This document shows positions 33,514 to 41,557 of a stretch of 64,000 nt of DNA, piece by piece; the stretch's first letter is position 1, and every line of letters starts with the position of its first letter. Position numbers and translations under genes: made by a program. Below the pieces are notes generated by a model. The model saw nothing but the letters and a program-made list of their open reading frames with translations, was not told the origin of the DNA and made no database searches. Origin of the DNA: DATHTK01 sp035463295 (GTDB taxonomy: Bacteria > Actinomycetota > Rubrobacteria > Rubrobacterales > Rubrobacteraceae); NCBI GenBank assembly GCA_035463295.1, contig DATHTK010000099.1, forward strand, positions 1 to 64,000, in the 5' to 3' direction.

Positions 33514-34374
33514 ATGTTCGAGGGGTTCAAGCGGAGGGTTGTGGACGCCGGCGAGTCCGCCATCGAGGCGCGGGTCGGCGGGAGCGGCCCGCCGCTGTTG
33601 TTGCTCCACGGCAACCCCCAGACGCACGTCATGTGGCATCTGGTCGCCCCCAGGCTCGCCGAGAACTTCACCGTCGTGGCGACGGATCTTCGCGGTTACG
33701 GCGACTCCTCCAAGCCCGAGTCGACCCCGGATCATACGCCCTACTCGAAGCGGACGATGGCCTCAGAGCAGGTCTCGGTGATGCACAGGCTCGGCTTCGA
33801 GCGCTTTTTCGTCTGCGGCCACGACCGCGGGGGCCGGGTCGGCTACCGGATGGCCCTCGACCACCCGGGGCGCGTACTCAAGCTCGCCGTGCTGGATATC
33901 GTGCCGACGTGGGAGGCCTTCTCCCGCGCGGACATGGCGTTCGGCCTCGGTTACTGGCACTGGTTCTTTCTGGCCCAACCCTACGACCTGCCAGAACGAA
34001 TGATAGGCAACGACCCGGACCACTTCATCTTCCGCGGCCGCCCCAACATCTTCGCACCGGAGGCATACAGCGAGTACATCCGCTGCTTCCGAAACCCCGG
34101 GACGGTCCACGCCATCTGCGAGGACTACCGGGCCGCCGCCACCATAGACTTCGCCCACGACGAGGCGGACCACCGCGCGGGCCGTCTTATCGAATGCCCG
34201 GTGCTCGTGCTGTGGGGCCGCCTCGGTAACCTGGAGGAGTGGTACGACGTCCTTGAGGTCTGGCGCGGTTGGGCGGATAAGGTCGAGGGCCGAGCGCTGG
34301 AGTGCGGCCACTACCTGCCCGAAGAGGTTCCGGAAGAGACCTGCGCGCAACTGCGCTCCTTCTTCACCGCGTAG
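33514..34374 (+). CDS. Fluoroacetate dehalogenase-like alpha/beta hydrolase
   Basis: A 286-residue alpha/beta hydrolase with an Asp nucleophile (Asp104 in GHDRGGRVGYRMALDHP), catalytic Asp128 and His266. The carboxylate-binding Arg105 and Arg108 and the halide-pocket His149, Trp150 and Tyr205 are all present with spacing like the fluoroacetate dehalogenase of Rhodopseudomonas (numbering from memory). Such enzymes hydrolyse haloacetates to glycolate; many relatives act on chloroacetate or other esters. It follows the NYN gene by 24 bases and may be co-transcribed. Confidence 0.8.
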   Translation: MFEGFKRRVVDAGESAIEARVGGSGPPLLLLHGNPQTHVMWHLVAPRLAENFTVVATDLRGYGDSSKPESTPDHTPYSKRTMASEQVSVMHRLGFERFFVCGHDRGGRVGYRMALDHPGRVLKLAVLDIVPTWEAFSRADMAFGLGYWHWFFLAQPYDLPERMIGNDPDHFIFRGRPNIFAPEAYSEYIRCFRNPGTVHAICEDYRAAATIDFAHDEADHRAGRLIECPVLVLWGRLGNLEEWYDVLEVWRGWADKVEGRALECGHYLPEEVPEETCAQLRSFFTA

Positions 34375-34383
34375 CAGACGGCA

Positions 34384-34674
34384 TCAGTCGGACAACTTGT
34401 AGACGGTCAGCGCGGCGAGGATCATCGCGGCCAAGATCTGGACGATCGAGAGGCTGAGCGTCGTCGCTACCTGGAGCGCGGAGACGCTGCGCACGAGCAG
34501 TTGCACTCCGACGATAACTCCCAATCCGACGGCGAACACGATGACGGCCTTCAACCGGTAGCCCTCGCCGCGCTCCCGCCAGATCACAACCCCGACCAAC
34601 GCCGGGATGTAGAAGGCTAGGATCAGGGGCACCAGCCGCAAGACCTCGATCACGACCTTGAGCAAAATCTCCAT
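34384..34674 (-). CDS. Small integral membrane protein, 96 aa
   Basis: Three hydrophobic helices (VVIEVLRLVPLILAFYIPALVGVVI, AVIVFAVGLGVIVGVQLLV and LSIVQILAAMILAALTV) with short basic loops. No known family recognised. It converges with the hydrolase gene (nine bases between stops). A predicted RBS was not evident. The ATG start gives a natural first helix. Confidence 0.6.
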   Translation of the reverse strand: MEILLKVVIEVLRLVPLILAFYIPALVGVVIWRERGEGYRLKAVIVFAVGLGVIVGVQLLVRSVSALQVATTLSLSIVQILAAMILAALTVYKLSD

Positions 34675-34772
34675 GGATCCAGTCTACACTAAGAATTGCG
34701 GGATACTATAAACTCCCCTGCGTTTCATGTAGAGTAGTACACTTGAGACATCCAATAGAGGCGGTGGCGCGC

Positions 34773-35153
34773 ATGGGAATAAATCAGAGGGTTTCGCTAA
34801 GGAAGTTCGTCGACGACATCAAGCGCTGGGTAGAGGAAGGAAGGAGCGACGAGTGGATAGCGAGTGCCCTCGGGACAAGCCCATCGAGCGTCCAATCCTT
34901 CAGATCTCGCAACGGCATCTACCGCCGTGGAGCGGGCTCTACGCTGCACAATCCGGAGGACTATTCCACCTTTGAGGGGGTGATCGACGACTCAGACAGC
35001 CCCGGAATCTGGTTCGATCCCGCCGTGGGGGACGACCCCTGCTGGCGTTCCCGTTGGAACGATGTAGAGCGGGTCGAGGTGCGTCTGACACCGACCAAGA
35101 TCGTGCTCCTCAGACGCGGCGGCTCCCGTCCCGCCCGCGGGCTCGGAACCTGA
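34773..35153 (+). CDS. Hypothetical protein with N-terminal HTH-like segment
   Basis: 126 residues. I chose ATG 34773 over TTG 34743 because it has a GAGGCGG-type site upstream and gives a natural start. An N-terminal HTH-like region (LRKFVDDIKRWVEEGRSDEWIASALGTSPSSVQSFRSRNGIYRR) is followed by an acidic stretch (DSDSPGIWFDPAVGDDPCW) and a basic C-terminus. It could be a DNA-binding protein. It is a single gene followed 36 bases later by rnpB. No homologue family recognised. Confidence 0.55.
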   Translation: MGINQRVSLRKFVDDIKRWVEEGRSDEWIASALGTSPSSVQSFRSRNGIYRRGAGSTLHNPEDYSTFEGVIDDSDSPGIWFDPAVGDDPCWRSRWNDVERVEVRLTPTKIVLLRRGGSRPARGLGT

Positions 35154-35189
35154 CAGTCTGTTCCTAACGCCTTGAGGTATACTAAACGG

Positions 35190-35641
35190 AGGGTTCGGGC
35201 CGTCCGACCCGTCGCTGCGGATCAGGCCATATCCCTGGCCGTTTCGTAGAGCAAAGTCCGGACTCGTAGTAGAGGCCGCTCGGGCTAACAACCCGAGGGG
35301 CGGCGCGGCGCAAGCCCGCCGCCACGTCAAGTGCAACAGAGAGTAGACCAGCCGATGGCCGGTAAGGGCGCATCGCGATGCACCCCTACAGGACACAGGT
35401 GATGGGTGAAAGGGTGGGGTAAGAGCCCACCGGCGGTATCCCGCGAGGGACCGGCCAGGTAAACCACCGGTGCGAGCAAGCCAAATTGTCCCGCGTAGGG
35501 GCGTTCCTCGAAACGCCCTTGCCGGGCTGGTAGGCGCGGCTCCCACACAGGAGCCCGGGAAGGGCGCAACGCATTGCGTACCCACCCCGGAGATGGATGG
35601 CGGGATAGAGCAGAATCCGGCTTACTGGGCGGCCCGATCCT
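35190..35641 (+). ncRNA. rnpB: RNase P RNA (class A)
   Basis: About 450 nt with the conserved cores: GTAGAGCAAAGTCCGGACT near the start, ACAGAGAGTAGACC, GTGAAAGGGTGGGGTAAGAG and ending GCAGAATCCGGCTTAC. The P1 helix pairs CGGGCCGTCC (35196-35205) with GGGCGGCCCG (35627-35636). It is the catalytic RNA for tRNA 5' maturation, with rnpA as protein partner. A TATACT box at 35178 may be its promoter -10. Open reading frames across it on both strands are shadows. Confidence 0.93.
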
Positions 35642-36061
35642 TTGATTTGCAGGTAAGACAGGGGCGAATAGTCCACTTCACCGCGGGTTTGACCCCACCT
35701 CTTGCCCCAACGTGTCCATGAGAGGTCAGGATGACCCGGGCTTCACGGCTACGGTTGCTCCTGTTTGCTCACGTTCACCGCTCCAAGAGCCACCAGTCAG
35801 GGTCCTGGCGGGGAAAGAGGATCCCTCGCTCGCAGGAGCGGATCCGAACTGCTCACGCTTCACAAGGGCGAAACCGCTCCCAGATCAAGCCGAAACATCT
35901 CGCGTCGTCGAAGTTATCTCTTGACATCTCTTATCACATGCCGGTATATTGTACCTATCATGTGGGCATAAGAGGTAAAAGAAGATCTCCATCAACGCTA
36001 GTCGAGGCTGGATGAGAGCGTCGGGCACAGGGGGCGCGGGATCGAAGGAGAGGGGTGGAGT
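35642..36061 (+). other. Long non-coding gap between rnpB and the ABC operon
   Basis: About 420 bases with no convincing gene. After rnpB comes GC-mixed sequence with several short overlapping open frames of shadow-like composition. The useful content is the promoter at 35921 and the operator-like repeat TACCT...AGGTA (35952-35956 / 35973-35977). Confidence 0.6.
35921..35950 (+). promoter_or_regulatory. Strong consensus promoter for the GntR/ABC operon
   Basis: TTGACA (35921-35926) and TATATT (35945-35950) with an 18-base spacer, the best housekeeping-type promoter seen in the window. An inverted repeat TACCT / AGGTA follows at 35952-35977 over the start region, a plausible operator for the operon's own YtrA-type GntR. 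Confidence 0.8.
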
Positions 36062-36832
36062 GTGAGAGGAGTCGCTGGAGCACTCTCGCTGGCGAAGAAG
36101 GAGATAAAGGGTGCGTGGCTCTCCCTTTCGCTGAACGGCCTGTTTGTTATGTTCCTGGGTCTCTTCGCCTTGTGGAGCCTGTCCGGGGTCTTCGAGCTCG
36201 AAGGGTTCGGAGCGGTGGGAGGGAGGATAGAGGGGTTCTACAATGCCTTCTTCACCGACTATCTCTTTCTGGTGGTATGCGCCTTCATGGGCGTGAGCGC
36301 GGTCTGCGGGGCTCGGGTGGCGCCGCTGGTAAGGGGTGGATGGCGAGATAGCTCTCCTCCGTGGGGACTGCGCCTCTTGAGGAGATTGCCGCTCTCGGCG
36401 GCAAGTATCGTTGGGAGTCGCCTGCTCTGTATGCTCTTTGCGCTGGCATTCAACGCCACCCTTTTCTTCGTGGCCGCCTACCTCTTCACCGATCTGGGCG
36501 GTCTTGGCTGGTCCTATCCGTGGTTTGCCGGGATATGGCTTGGCTATAGCCTCCTCGCGGCGGGACTGTACCTGTCCATGGACCTCACTGTAAAGAGAAG
36601 CGGCGAGGCCCATGTCCTCCATGGCTCTTTCGGTTTCGCCGCCTCTCTCATGGTCTTCGTGGCACTAGTGGAGTTCACGCTGGAGCCGACCCTCGTCGAG
36701 TGGACGGCAAGGCTGGCGGAGAGGTATGGGGCGCTCGCCGCCAGCTTCTCCATTCTGGCGGGGGTCGGGGCCTTGTCCCTCCTCTCGTGGCTGAGTGCAC
36801 GCCGCATAGAGAAGCGGGGTCTCTCTGTATGA
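36062..36832 (+). CDS. Polytopic membrane protein, ABC transporter permease-like
   Basis: A 256-residue protein with about six hydrophobic segments (LNGLFVMFLGLFALW, YLFLVVCAFMGVSAVCG, IVGSRLLCMLFALAF, FFVAAYLF, WLGYSLLAAGLYL, ASLMVFVALVEF, LSLLSWLS). It fits an ABC-2-type permease in an ABC/GntR operon, where the later ATPase gene is the partner. GTG start. Its stop overlaps the GntR start by four bases (ATGA). Confidence 0.7.
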   Translation: MRGVAGALSLAKKEIKGAWLSLSLNGLFVMFLGLFALWSLSGVFELEGFGAVGGRIEGFYNAFFTDYLFLVVCAFMGVSAVCGARVAPLVRGGWRDSSPPWGLRLLRRLPLSAASIVGSRLLCMLFALAFNATLFFVAAYLFTDLGGLGWSYPWFAGIWLGYSLLAAGLYLSMDLTVKRSGEAHVLHGSFGFAASLMVFVALVEFTLEPTLVEWTARLAERYGALAASFSILAGVGALSLLSWLSARRIEKRGLSV

Positions 36833-37287
36833 GCGCAGAGGGCGAGCGGCCACACATCCCCCTGCGTCTCTCGCTGGACGACCCGGAGCCGATGTATGGG
36901 CAGATCGTCTCCCAGCTAAAGGACTTCATCCTCGCCGGCGTTCTTCATCCGGGTACGAGGCTGCCCACCATAAGGGCTCTGGCCAGGCAGCTCACCTGTG
37001 GGATCAACACCACGCGCCGGGCCTACCAGGACCTGGAAGCCGAAGGGTTCATCTCCACCCGGCCGGGTAGGGGGACGGTCGTCGCCGAGATGACGGAGGA
37101 GAAGATCTCGGCCTATCGCCGCATGAGCGCGGGAAGCGCCCTGAAGGAGACGTACAGGGCCGGACTACGCGCGGGGCTCGACGAGGACGAGCTCGGCGAG
37201 ATCTCCAGAGAGAGCCTCAAAGAGGCTGTTCGGGAGACGCGGCAAAGGGAAGAAGGCGCCATAGTCGGAGGAGGGAGCATCTCATGA
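36829..37287 (+). CDS. GntR-family regulator, YtrA type
   Basis: A 152-residue GntR. The HTH region (PMYGQIVSQLKDFILAGVLHPGTRLPTIRALARQLTCGINTTRRAYQDLEAEGFISTRPGRGTVV) is followed by a short coiled region (about 90-152). The short effector-less form and the ABC partner define the YtrA subfamily, which represses its own ABC operon. ATG 36829 was chosen because it overlaps the upstream stop by ATGA; longer frames run inside the permease. The end overlaps the ABC ATPase start by ATGA too. Confidence 0.88.
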   Translation: MSAEGERPHIPLRLSLDDPEPMYGQIVSQLKDFILAGVLHPGTRLPTIRALARQLTCGINTTRRAYQDLEAEGFISTRPGRGTVVAEMTEEKISAYRRMSAGSALKETYRAGLRAGLDEDELGEISRESLKEAVRETRQREEGAIVGGGSIS

Positions 37288-38189
37288 GAGGGACGCCGCT
37301 GCGAGGACCTGTGATCTCGCTTGAAGGCGTAAGGAAGTCCTTCGGGGGCTTCGAGCTCGGACCTGTAGACCTGCAGGTAGAGCCGGGTCAACTGGTAGCC
37401 GTCGTCGGGCCTGGCGGGAGCGGAAAGAGCGCTCTCTTCGAGATCTTGATGAACGTCATGGTTCCCGACCGCGGAGAGGTGAGGCTCTTTGGCGGCACCT
37501 ACCCCAGAGAAGAGGTTCCGATAAAGCAAAGGATCGGCTACGTCCCCGAGCTCGCCGTAGGCCACGACGATATGCGCGCCAAGGATCTCGCCGAGTTCGT
37601 CTCCTACTGGTACCCCAGGTGGGACTGGAGGCTCTACGAAGAGCTCGCGGGGCGCCTCGATAGGGAGGAGCGCACGAACAAGAGGTTCGGCAGGCTCTCC
37701 AGGGGAGAGCAGCGCCGTCTCCTTTTCGCCCTGGCGGCAGCTACTGGAGCGGATCTCCTCCTTCTCGACGAGCCCACCTCGGGCCTCGATCCCCTCTCCC
37801 GCCGCGAGATGCTCGATGACATCTTGCGCTTCATGGACGAGGGTGAGAATAGAGCGGTCGTCTTCTCGACGCACGTCATGGAGGAGGTGAGGCAGATAGG
37901 CGACTACGTGGTGGTCCTTGTAGACGGAGAGCTGCGCGGTCCCTTTGAGAAGGAGGACATTCTCAGCAGGTGGAAGACCTTCTGGGTGGACAGAGAACCG
38001 GAGGTGGGCACTCCGGGAGTCGTCGAGGGTAAGAGCGGAAGTCCGGCGTGCATAGTCACGGACTCGCCCGAGGAGACCGAGAGAGCGCTCGATGGGCAGG
38101 GTGTAGGGATCCTTCGGAGCGGCAGTTCGGCTCTGGAGGATATCCTCGCTCACCTCATGCGCCGACGCAAGGAGAGGAGCAGGGCATGA
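37284..38189 (+). CDS. ABC transporter ATP-binding protein
   Basis: A 301-residue ATPase. Walker A GPGGSGKSA is near residue 40 (the usual first residue is kept as GP), the signature LSRGEQRRLLFALAA follows, then Walker B LLLLDEPTSGLDPLSR and H-loop STHVMEEV. The C-terminal ~80 residues are an accessory domain. With the neighbouring permease and YtrA-type GntR it resembles cell-envelope-stress ABC exporters (Ytr/BcrA-like). The substrate is unknown. Both ends overlap neighbours by four bases. Confidence 0.88.
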   Translation: MRGTPLRGPVISLEGVRKSFGGFELGPVDLQVEPGQLVAVVGPGGSGKSALFEILMNVMVPDRGEVRLFGGTYPREEVPIKQRIGYVPELAVGHDDMRAKDLAEFVSYWYPRWDWRLYEELAGRLDREERTNKRFGRLSRGEQRRLLFALAAATGADLLLLDEPTSGLDPLSRREMLDDILRFMDEGENRAVVFSTHVMEEVRQIGDYVVVLVDGELRGPFEKEDILSRWKTFWVDREPEVGTPGVVEGKSGSPACIVTDSPEETERALDGQGVGILRSGSSALEDILAHLMRRRKERSRA

Positions 38190-38359
38190 GCTGTCCCAAT
38201 TCTGGGCGAGGCGGACGGCCTGTCCCCGCTTACCGATGCTGGACCCGGAGCTCTCCCACTGCTCCGCTACACGCTGGATCAAGCCTGGTACGGGCGCTCC
38301 TGGACCGTCGCGATCCGGACCTCGACGCGGTCTGCAGGGAGGGCTACTGCCGGCGGTAA
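38186..38359 (+). CDS. Possible 57-aa cysteine-containing protein
   Basis: ATG 38186 overlaps the ABC stop as ATGA. The protein (opening MSCPNSGRGGRPVPAYRCW) has four Cys, two of them near the end (CREGYC). The composition is Arg/Pro/Ser-rich and could be a shadow, so support is only the coupling overlap and the position in an operon. No family. An AAGGAGG site follows its stop at 38358 and serves the next small ORF. Confidence 0.35.
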   Translation: MSCPNSGRGGRPVPAYRCWTRSSPTAPLHAGSSLVRALLDRRDPDLDAVCREGYCRR

Positions 38360-38371
38360 GGAGGCGTATCC

Positions 38372-38533
38372 GTGTGTGAGAAACCTTACAAGGAGATGAT
38401 ACTCGCACGCGCGCAGCGGGAGGACGAGTCGGGTGGAATTCGACACCACATCGAGCGAGGGGAGAGGCAAGCGTCGACCACGTCCCGGCACCGAACCCTC
38501 TGGTTCTCGCTATCAGGGCCAGATTGCCTATGA
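38372..38533 (+). CDS. Possible 53-aa protein
   Basis: GTG 38372 has a strong AAGGAGG site seven bases upstream. The product opens VCEKPYKEMILARAQREDES, is charged, then turns Arg/His/Thr-rich. It overlaps the start of the next, larger ORF in another frame by 101 bases, which argues against one of the two. It may be a leader-type or decayed ORF. No family recognised. Confidence 0.35.
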   Translation: MCEKPYKEMILARAQREDESGGIRHHIERGERQASTTSRHRTLWFSLSGPDCL

Positions 38534-39017
38534 GGAAGCCAGAGAGCTCAGGATCCCGGCTGGTTCCAGGAAGGCCGCTCTCGTGCACCTGGCACTCGCC
38601 TGCTGGAAGAATGGCCAGCTCGACCCCAGGGAACTCGGGGAGGTGCGAGGCAGGGAGGTGGACGAGGCGGGGTTGCAGCGGGCCCTCTACCGCTCCTCGA
38701 TGGGTGAGATAGAGCACGTCCTCGGTCCCGTCGTCAAGGACCGGATGGTGATCGTGGAGGGACGTCTTACCGGCACCGCCCGCACCGCCATCGAACGCCT
38801 CGGCGGCCGGGTGGAGGAGCTCCGCCTCGAGGACGAGAAACGCTACGTAGACATGACACCGGCGATCTTCGTCTTCGCTGCCCTCGCCATGGCCGTCCGC
38901 TACGTCTCTCTGGGGCTAGACGATCAGGACCTCTACATCCTCGCCGGCATCGGCTTCGCGCTGATGTACGGTCTGAGGCCCTTCTTCTTCAAGATGCAGC
39001 GCCCCAGGGACGAGTGA
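38433..39017 (+). CDS. Conserved-looking protein with two C-terminal membrane helices
   Basis: 194 residues; GTG 38433 follows GGGAGG by nine bases. The first ~130 residues are soluble: QIAYEEARELRIPAGSRKAALVHLALACWKNGQLDPRELGEVRGREVDEAGLQ, VLGPVVKDRMVIVEGRLTGTARTAIERLGGRVEEL. Two hydrophobic helices follow (TPAIFVFAALAMAVRYVSLG and LYILAGIGFALMYGLRPFFF). It overlaps the YdjM-nuclease gene as GTGA. I do not recognise the family; it probably sits at the membrane with the downstream YdjM-type domain. Confidence 0.65.
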   Translation: MEFDTTSSEGRGKRRPRPGTEPSGSRYQGQIAYEEARELRIPAGSRKAALVHLALACWKNGQLDPRELGEVRGREVDEAGLQRALYRSSMGEIEHVLGPVVKDRMVIVEGRLTGTARTAIERLGGRVEELRLEDEKRYVDMTPAIFVFAALAMAVRYVSLGLDDQDLYILAGIGFALMYGLRPFFFKMQRPRDE

Positions 39018-39985
39018 AAGTAGCGACCCACATCATCTTCGCAGAGTGCTGCTGGTTCGCCTCCTCGGCCGTCTTCGACGTCCACTACGGCACGCCTGCG
39101 GTTATGGTTGTCGCCGCAAGCTCCATCGTTCCGGACGCCGACTACCCAAAGAGCTGGCTCGGCTACCAGCTCGGCCCCGTCTCCGAGGAGCTCAACCGTC
39201 TCTTCGGTCACCGCAGCTTCCTCCACTCGCTGCTCGCGCTAGTGCTACTGACCGCTGTCTGTGGCCTGCCACTGTGGTGGGCTGTCGGAAGCGTTGTACC
39301 GGCTTTCGCCGTCTTCGTCGGTTACGGCTCTCATCTCTTCGCCGACATGATGACGCTCGCAGGTGTTCAGCTCTTCTGGCCGAGCAGGCTTATCGCCGTG
39401 TTCCCGGGGCGGGACGAGTACCGCGTCGCAAGTGGCGGAAACGCCGAAAGAGTCTTCCTGGCCCTGGCCCTCGTCTTCGCTCTACTTTTCTATCCGGTCT
39501 CCAGGGTAGGCTTCGACGGTTTGATCTACCGCCTCGGCGGCTCCGATGAACTCTATGGCAGGGTCCTGCGGGTAACGGACGGCGACACCATCACCGTAGA
39601 GACGCAAGGTAGAAGCACACCGGTCAGGCTCATCGGGGTGGACACCCCCGAGACGGTGGCCTCCGACCAACCGATCGGCTGCTTCGGAGAGCGGGCATCG
39701 AGCTACAGTCGGCAGATGCTCACGAAGCGCATCGTGCGCCTCGAGATCCCGCGCCTCGGCGACTCCGAGGACGCTTACGGCAGGACACTGGCCTACGTCT
39801 ACCTCGACACGGACAAAGACGGCTCCTACGAACACCTCTTCAACGAGGATATTCTGGAGCTCGGCTTCGCACGCACTACCACCTTCTCCCACGCACACCG
39901 GCGTCAGTTCGAGCGGCTGCGAGAGGAGGCCGAGGCTCGCGACGCCGGTCTGTGGGCGGAGTGCCCGAAGATAGAACACCACTGA
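39014..39985 (+). CDS. YdjM-like membrane hydrolase fused to thermonuclease (SNase) domain
   Basis: 323 residues. Residues 1-175 form a YdjM/DUF457-type membrane hydrolase: His6, PDADYP (Asp41/43), FGHRSFLHS (His66/71), SHLFADM (His107/Asp111) and several helices. Residues 180-315 are a staphylococcal-nuclease fold: DGDT (189-192), RLIGVDTPE (Arg205, Asp210), FGERAS (Glu226) and AYGRTLAYV (Arg257) are the catalytic set. The fusion is contiguous with no stop or shift. The nuclease part would face the outside or the cytosol depending on topology. Start GTG 39014 couples it to the previous gene. Confidence 0.85.
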   Translation: MKVATHIIFAECCWFASSAVFDVHYGTPAVMVVAASSIVPDADYPKSWLGYQLGPVSEELNRLFGHRSFLHSLLALVLLTAVCGLPLWWAVGSVVPAFAVFVGYGSHLFADMMTLAGVQLFWPSRLIAVFPGRDEYRVASGGNAERVFLALALVFALLFYPVSRVGFDGLIYRLGGSDELYGRVLRVTDGDTITVETQGRSTPVRLIGVDTPETVASDQPIGCFGERASSYSRQMLTKRIVRLEIPRLGDSEDAYGRTLAYVYLDTDKDGSYEHLFNEDILELGFARTTTFSHAHRRQFERLREEAEARDAGLWAECPKIEHH

Positions 39986-40152
39986 AATGCAGGTTGCTGC
40001 TTGCGGTTCTGGCTCTGTCCTGCACGCCTGCGGTCTCGAGCAACAAGTCAGCCGCGCGAGCGGAGGCGAAGGTGCGCACTCCCCAACCAGAGCAGCGGTG
40101 GACCGCGATTATCGGTCCATCGCGAGCGCGCCGCGCGTGGTTTCCCGGGTTT

Positions 40153-40365
40153 CTAGAAGAGACCGTCGGTAAAGAACAAGAACTGGCTCTCGGCCTCGGC
40201 GTCGACGGGGAGAACCTCGGCATCGCCAAAGTCGTTGCCAAAGAATACGCTGGTAGCTTCAGCGTAAACGCCTCCGGTCTCGGCCGTTACCGTACTAGCC
40301 ATGGCCGGAGCCGCAGCCATCAACATCAGCGCCAGCATCACCCCGATTGCCATCAGCTTCCTCAT
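40153..40365 (-). CDS. Small secreted protein, 70 aa
   Basis: Signal peptide MRKLMAIGVMLALMLMAAAP then AMAS, followed by a mature acidic peptide of about 45 residues (TVTAETGGVYAEATSVFFGNDFGDAEVLPVDAEAESQFLFFTDGLF). The ATG at 40365 was chosen: GGAGAGG lies seven bases upstream, whereas the in-frame ATG at 40371 lies only two bases from it. No known family. The mature part is mostly glycine, acidic and aromatic residues. A plus-strand ORF of 193 codons (39952) overlaps and is rejected. Confidence 0.75.
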   Translation of the reverse strand: MRKLMAIGVMLALMLMAAAPAMASTVTAETGGVYAEATSVFFGNDFGDAEVLPVDAEAESQFLFFTDGLF

Positions 40366-40371
40366 CTTCAT

Positions 40372-40783
40372 TCCTCTCCGGGACTGCGCTACGACGCTGT
40401 CCCTGGGCGGCTTACGCGATGCATTCTTACGTGTCGGGGTGCGCCGATGCATCACTCAAATAGCGTATTTCTCGGGAGAACCCCTACCGACCCACGGTCC
40501 AGCCAGCTTTCATCCACTATTCATCGTTGGTGACAGTCCTGCAGGTGCTCGCGAGCGAGGCGAAGCACTGGGAGTTCACGCCGGAGGCGCGGCCGGTCAT
40601 CGACTACCCGCGCGTCATGAGTCTCCAAGAGAGGCTCGTCCGAGGTCTTGCTCGCTCGCTGGGCGGGGACTTCGCTGTCTCCTGGGCCGCTCGAACAGAT
40701 TCACAAAACTATCGGGTGCTATGCTCTATACTGCACGCGAGCAAGAAGCTTGGGGCATACATCATCTAGAGGGAGAATAGGCA
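40372..40783 (+). other. Gap before the sdh operon, with possible gene remnant and promoter
   Basis: About 410 bases without a confident gene. A frame at 40527-40769 (VTVLQVLASEAKHWEFTPEAR, PVIDYPRVMSLQERLVRGLA) has coding-like third-position GC, so it could be a small or decayed gene. A TATACT box at 40727-40732 is a candidate -10 for sdh, about 50 bases before its TTG start. Confidence 0.35.
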
Positions 40784-41536
40784 TTGGCGAGCATAACTGC
40801 CGCTGTCAGGAAGTTGCCCTGGTGGGTAGGGCCGATCACCGTGAGCACCGTGCTCGCACTCTTCACGCTCTACGCGCTCTTCCTGGTGTTTTTCATGCGG
40901 GACGGGAGTTACCAGAACCTTCTATCGCCGTTCTACTCGCCGAGGATAGACGTGCCGGGCTGGCTCCCGGGCTGGGTGACGGCGCCGATGCTGGTCCTGT
41001 GGATACCGTTGGGGTTCCGGGGTACCTGTTACTACTACCGCAAGGCCTACTACCGCGCCATGTTCTGGGATCCACCGGCGTGCTCCGTAGAGGCCCAGAA
41101 GCACGAGCCGCGTAGCGCCGAGAACTACCGGGGCGAGCGGGCATTGTTCGTCCTCAACAACATCCACCGGTACTTCCTCTACGGCTCGATCATCGTGGTG
41201 GCCTACCTCTGGTACGAGACGGTTCTCGCCTTCCTGCCGGAGGGCGGGTTCGGGGTAACGATCGGGTCGTTGATCTTCCTGACCAATATAGTCCTGCTCT
41301 CGCTGTACACCTTCTCGTGCCACTCCTTCAGGCATCTGGTCGGCGGCAACAAGGACTGCTACACGTGCGTCAGGGGCGGCAACTTCCGCCGCGGCCTCTA
41401 CAACAGGGTCAGCCTCATAAACAGGGATGGCCGCCACGCGCTGTGGGCATGGCTGAGCCTGTTCTCGCTGTTGATCACGGACATCTACATACGGCTCTTG
41501 CAGGCTGGCATCATAACTGACCTCAGGATACTTTGA
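40784..41536 (+). CDS. sdhC: Succinate dehydrogenase membrane anchor (Sdh1-type, SdhC-like)
   Basis: A 250-residue protein with about five to six hydrophobic segments, conserved His in NNIHRYF and SCHSFRHLVGG, and an internal Cys-rich loop (KDCYTCVRGGNF). This single-gene anchor upstream of the flavoprotein and iron-sulfur genes resembles the Mycobacterium Rv0249c-type Sdh1 anchor, not SdhC/SdhD pairs. It would bind quinone and possibly haem. TTG start (40784) after AGAGGGAG. The sdhA ATG/GTG lies 21 bases downstream. Confidence 0.8.
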   Translation: MASITAAVRKLPWWVGPITVSTVLALFTLYALFLVFFMRDGSYQNLLSPFYSPRIDVPGWLPGWVTAPMLVLWIPLGFRGTCYYYRKAYYRAMFWDPPACSVEAQKHEPRSAENYRGERALFVLNNIHRYFLYGSIIVVAYLWYETVLAFLPEGGFGVTIGSLIFLTNIVLLSLYTFSCHSFRHLVGGNKDCYTCVRGGNFRRGLYNRVSLINRDGRHALWAWLSLFSLLITDIYIRLLQAGIITDLRIL

Positions 41537-41557
41537 GGGCGGAGAGGTAGGTCGAAG

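Noticed and set aside
35182..35676. Several ORFs on both strands across the RNase P RNA
   Set aside because: The conserved RNA cores and P1 pairing explain the sequence; the frames are Pro/Arg/Ser-rich shadows.
39952..40533. 193-codon plus-strand frame with a weak lipobox-like LALSC
   Set aside because: It overlaps the end of the YdjM-nuclease gene and reads antisense to the small secreted protein, which has a better signal peptide and ribosome site.
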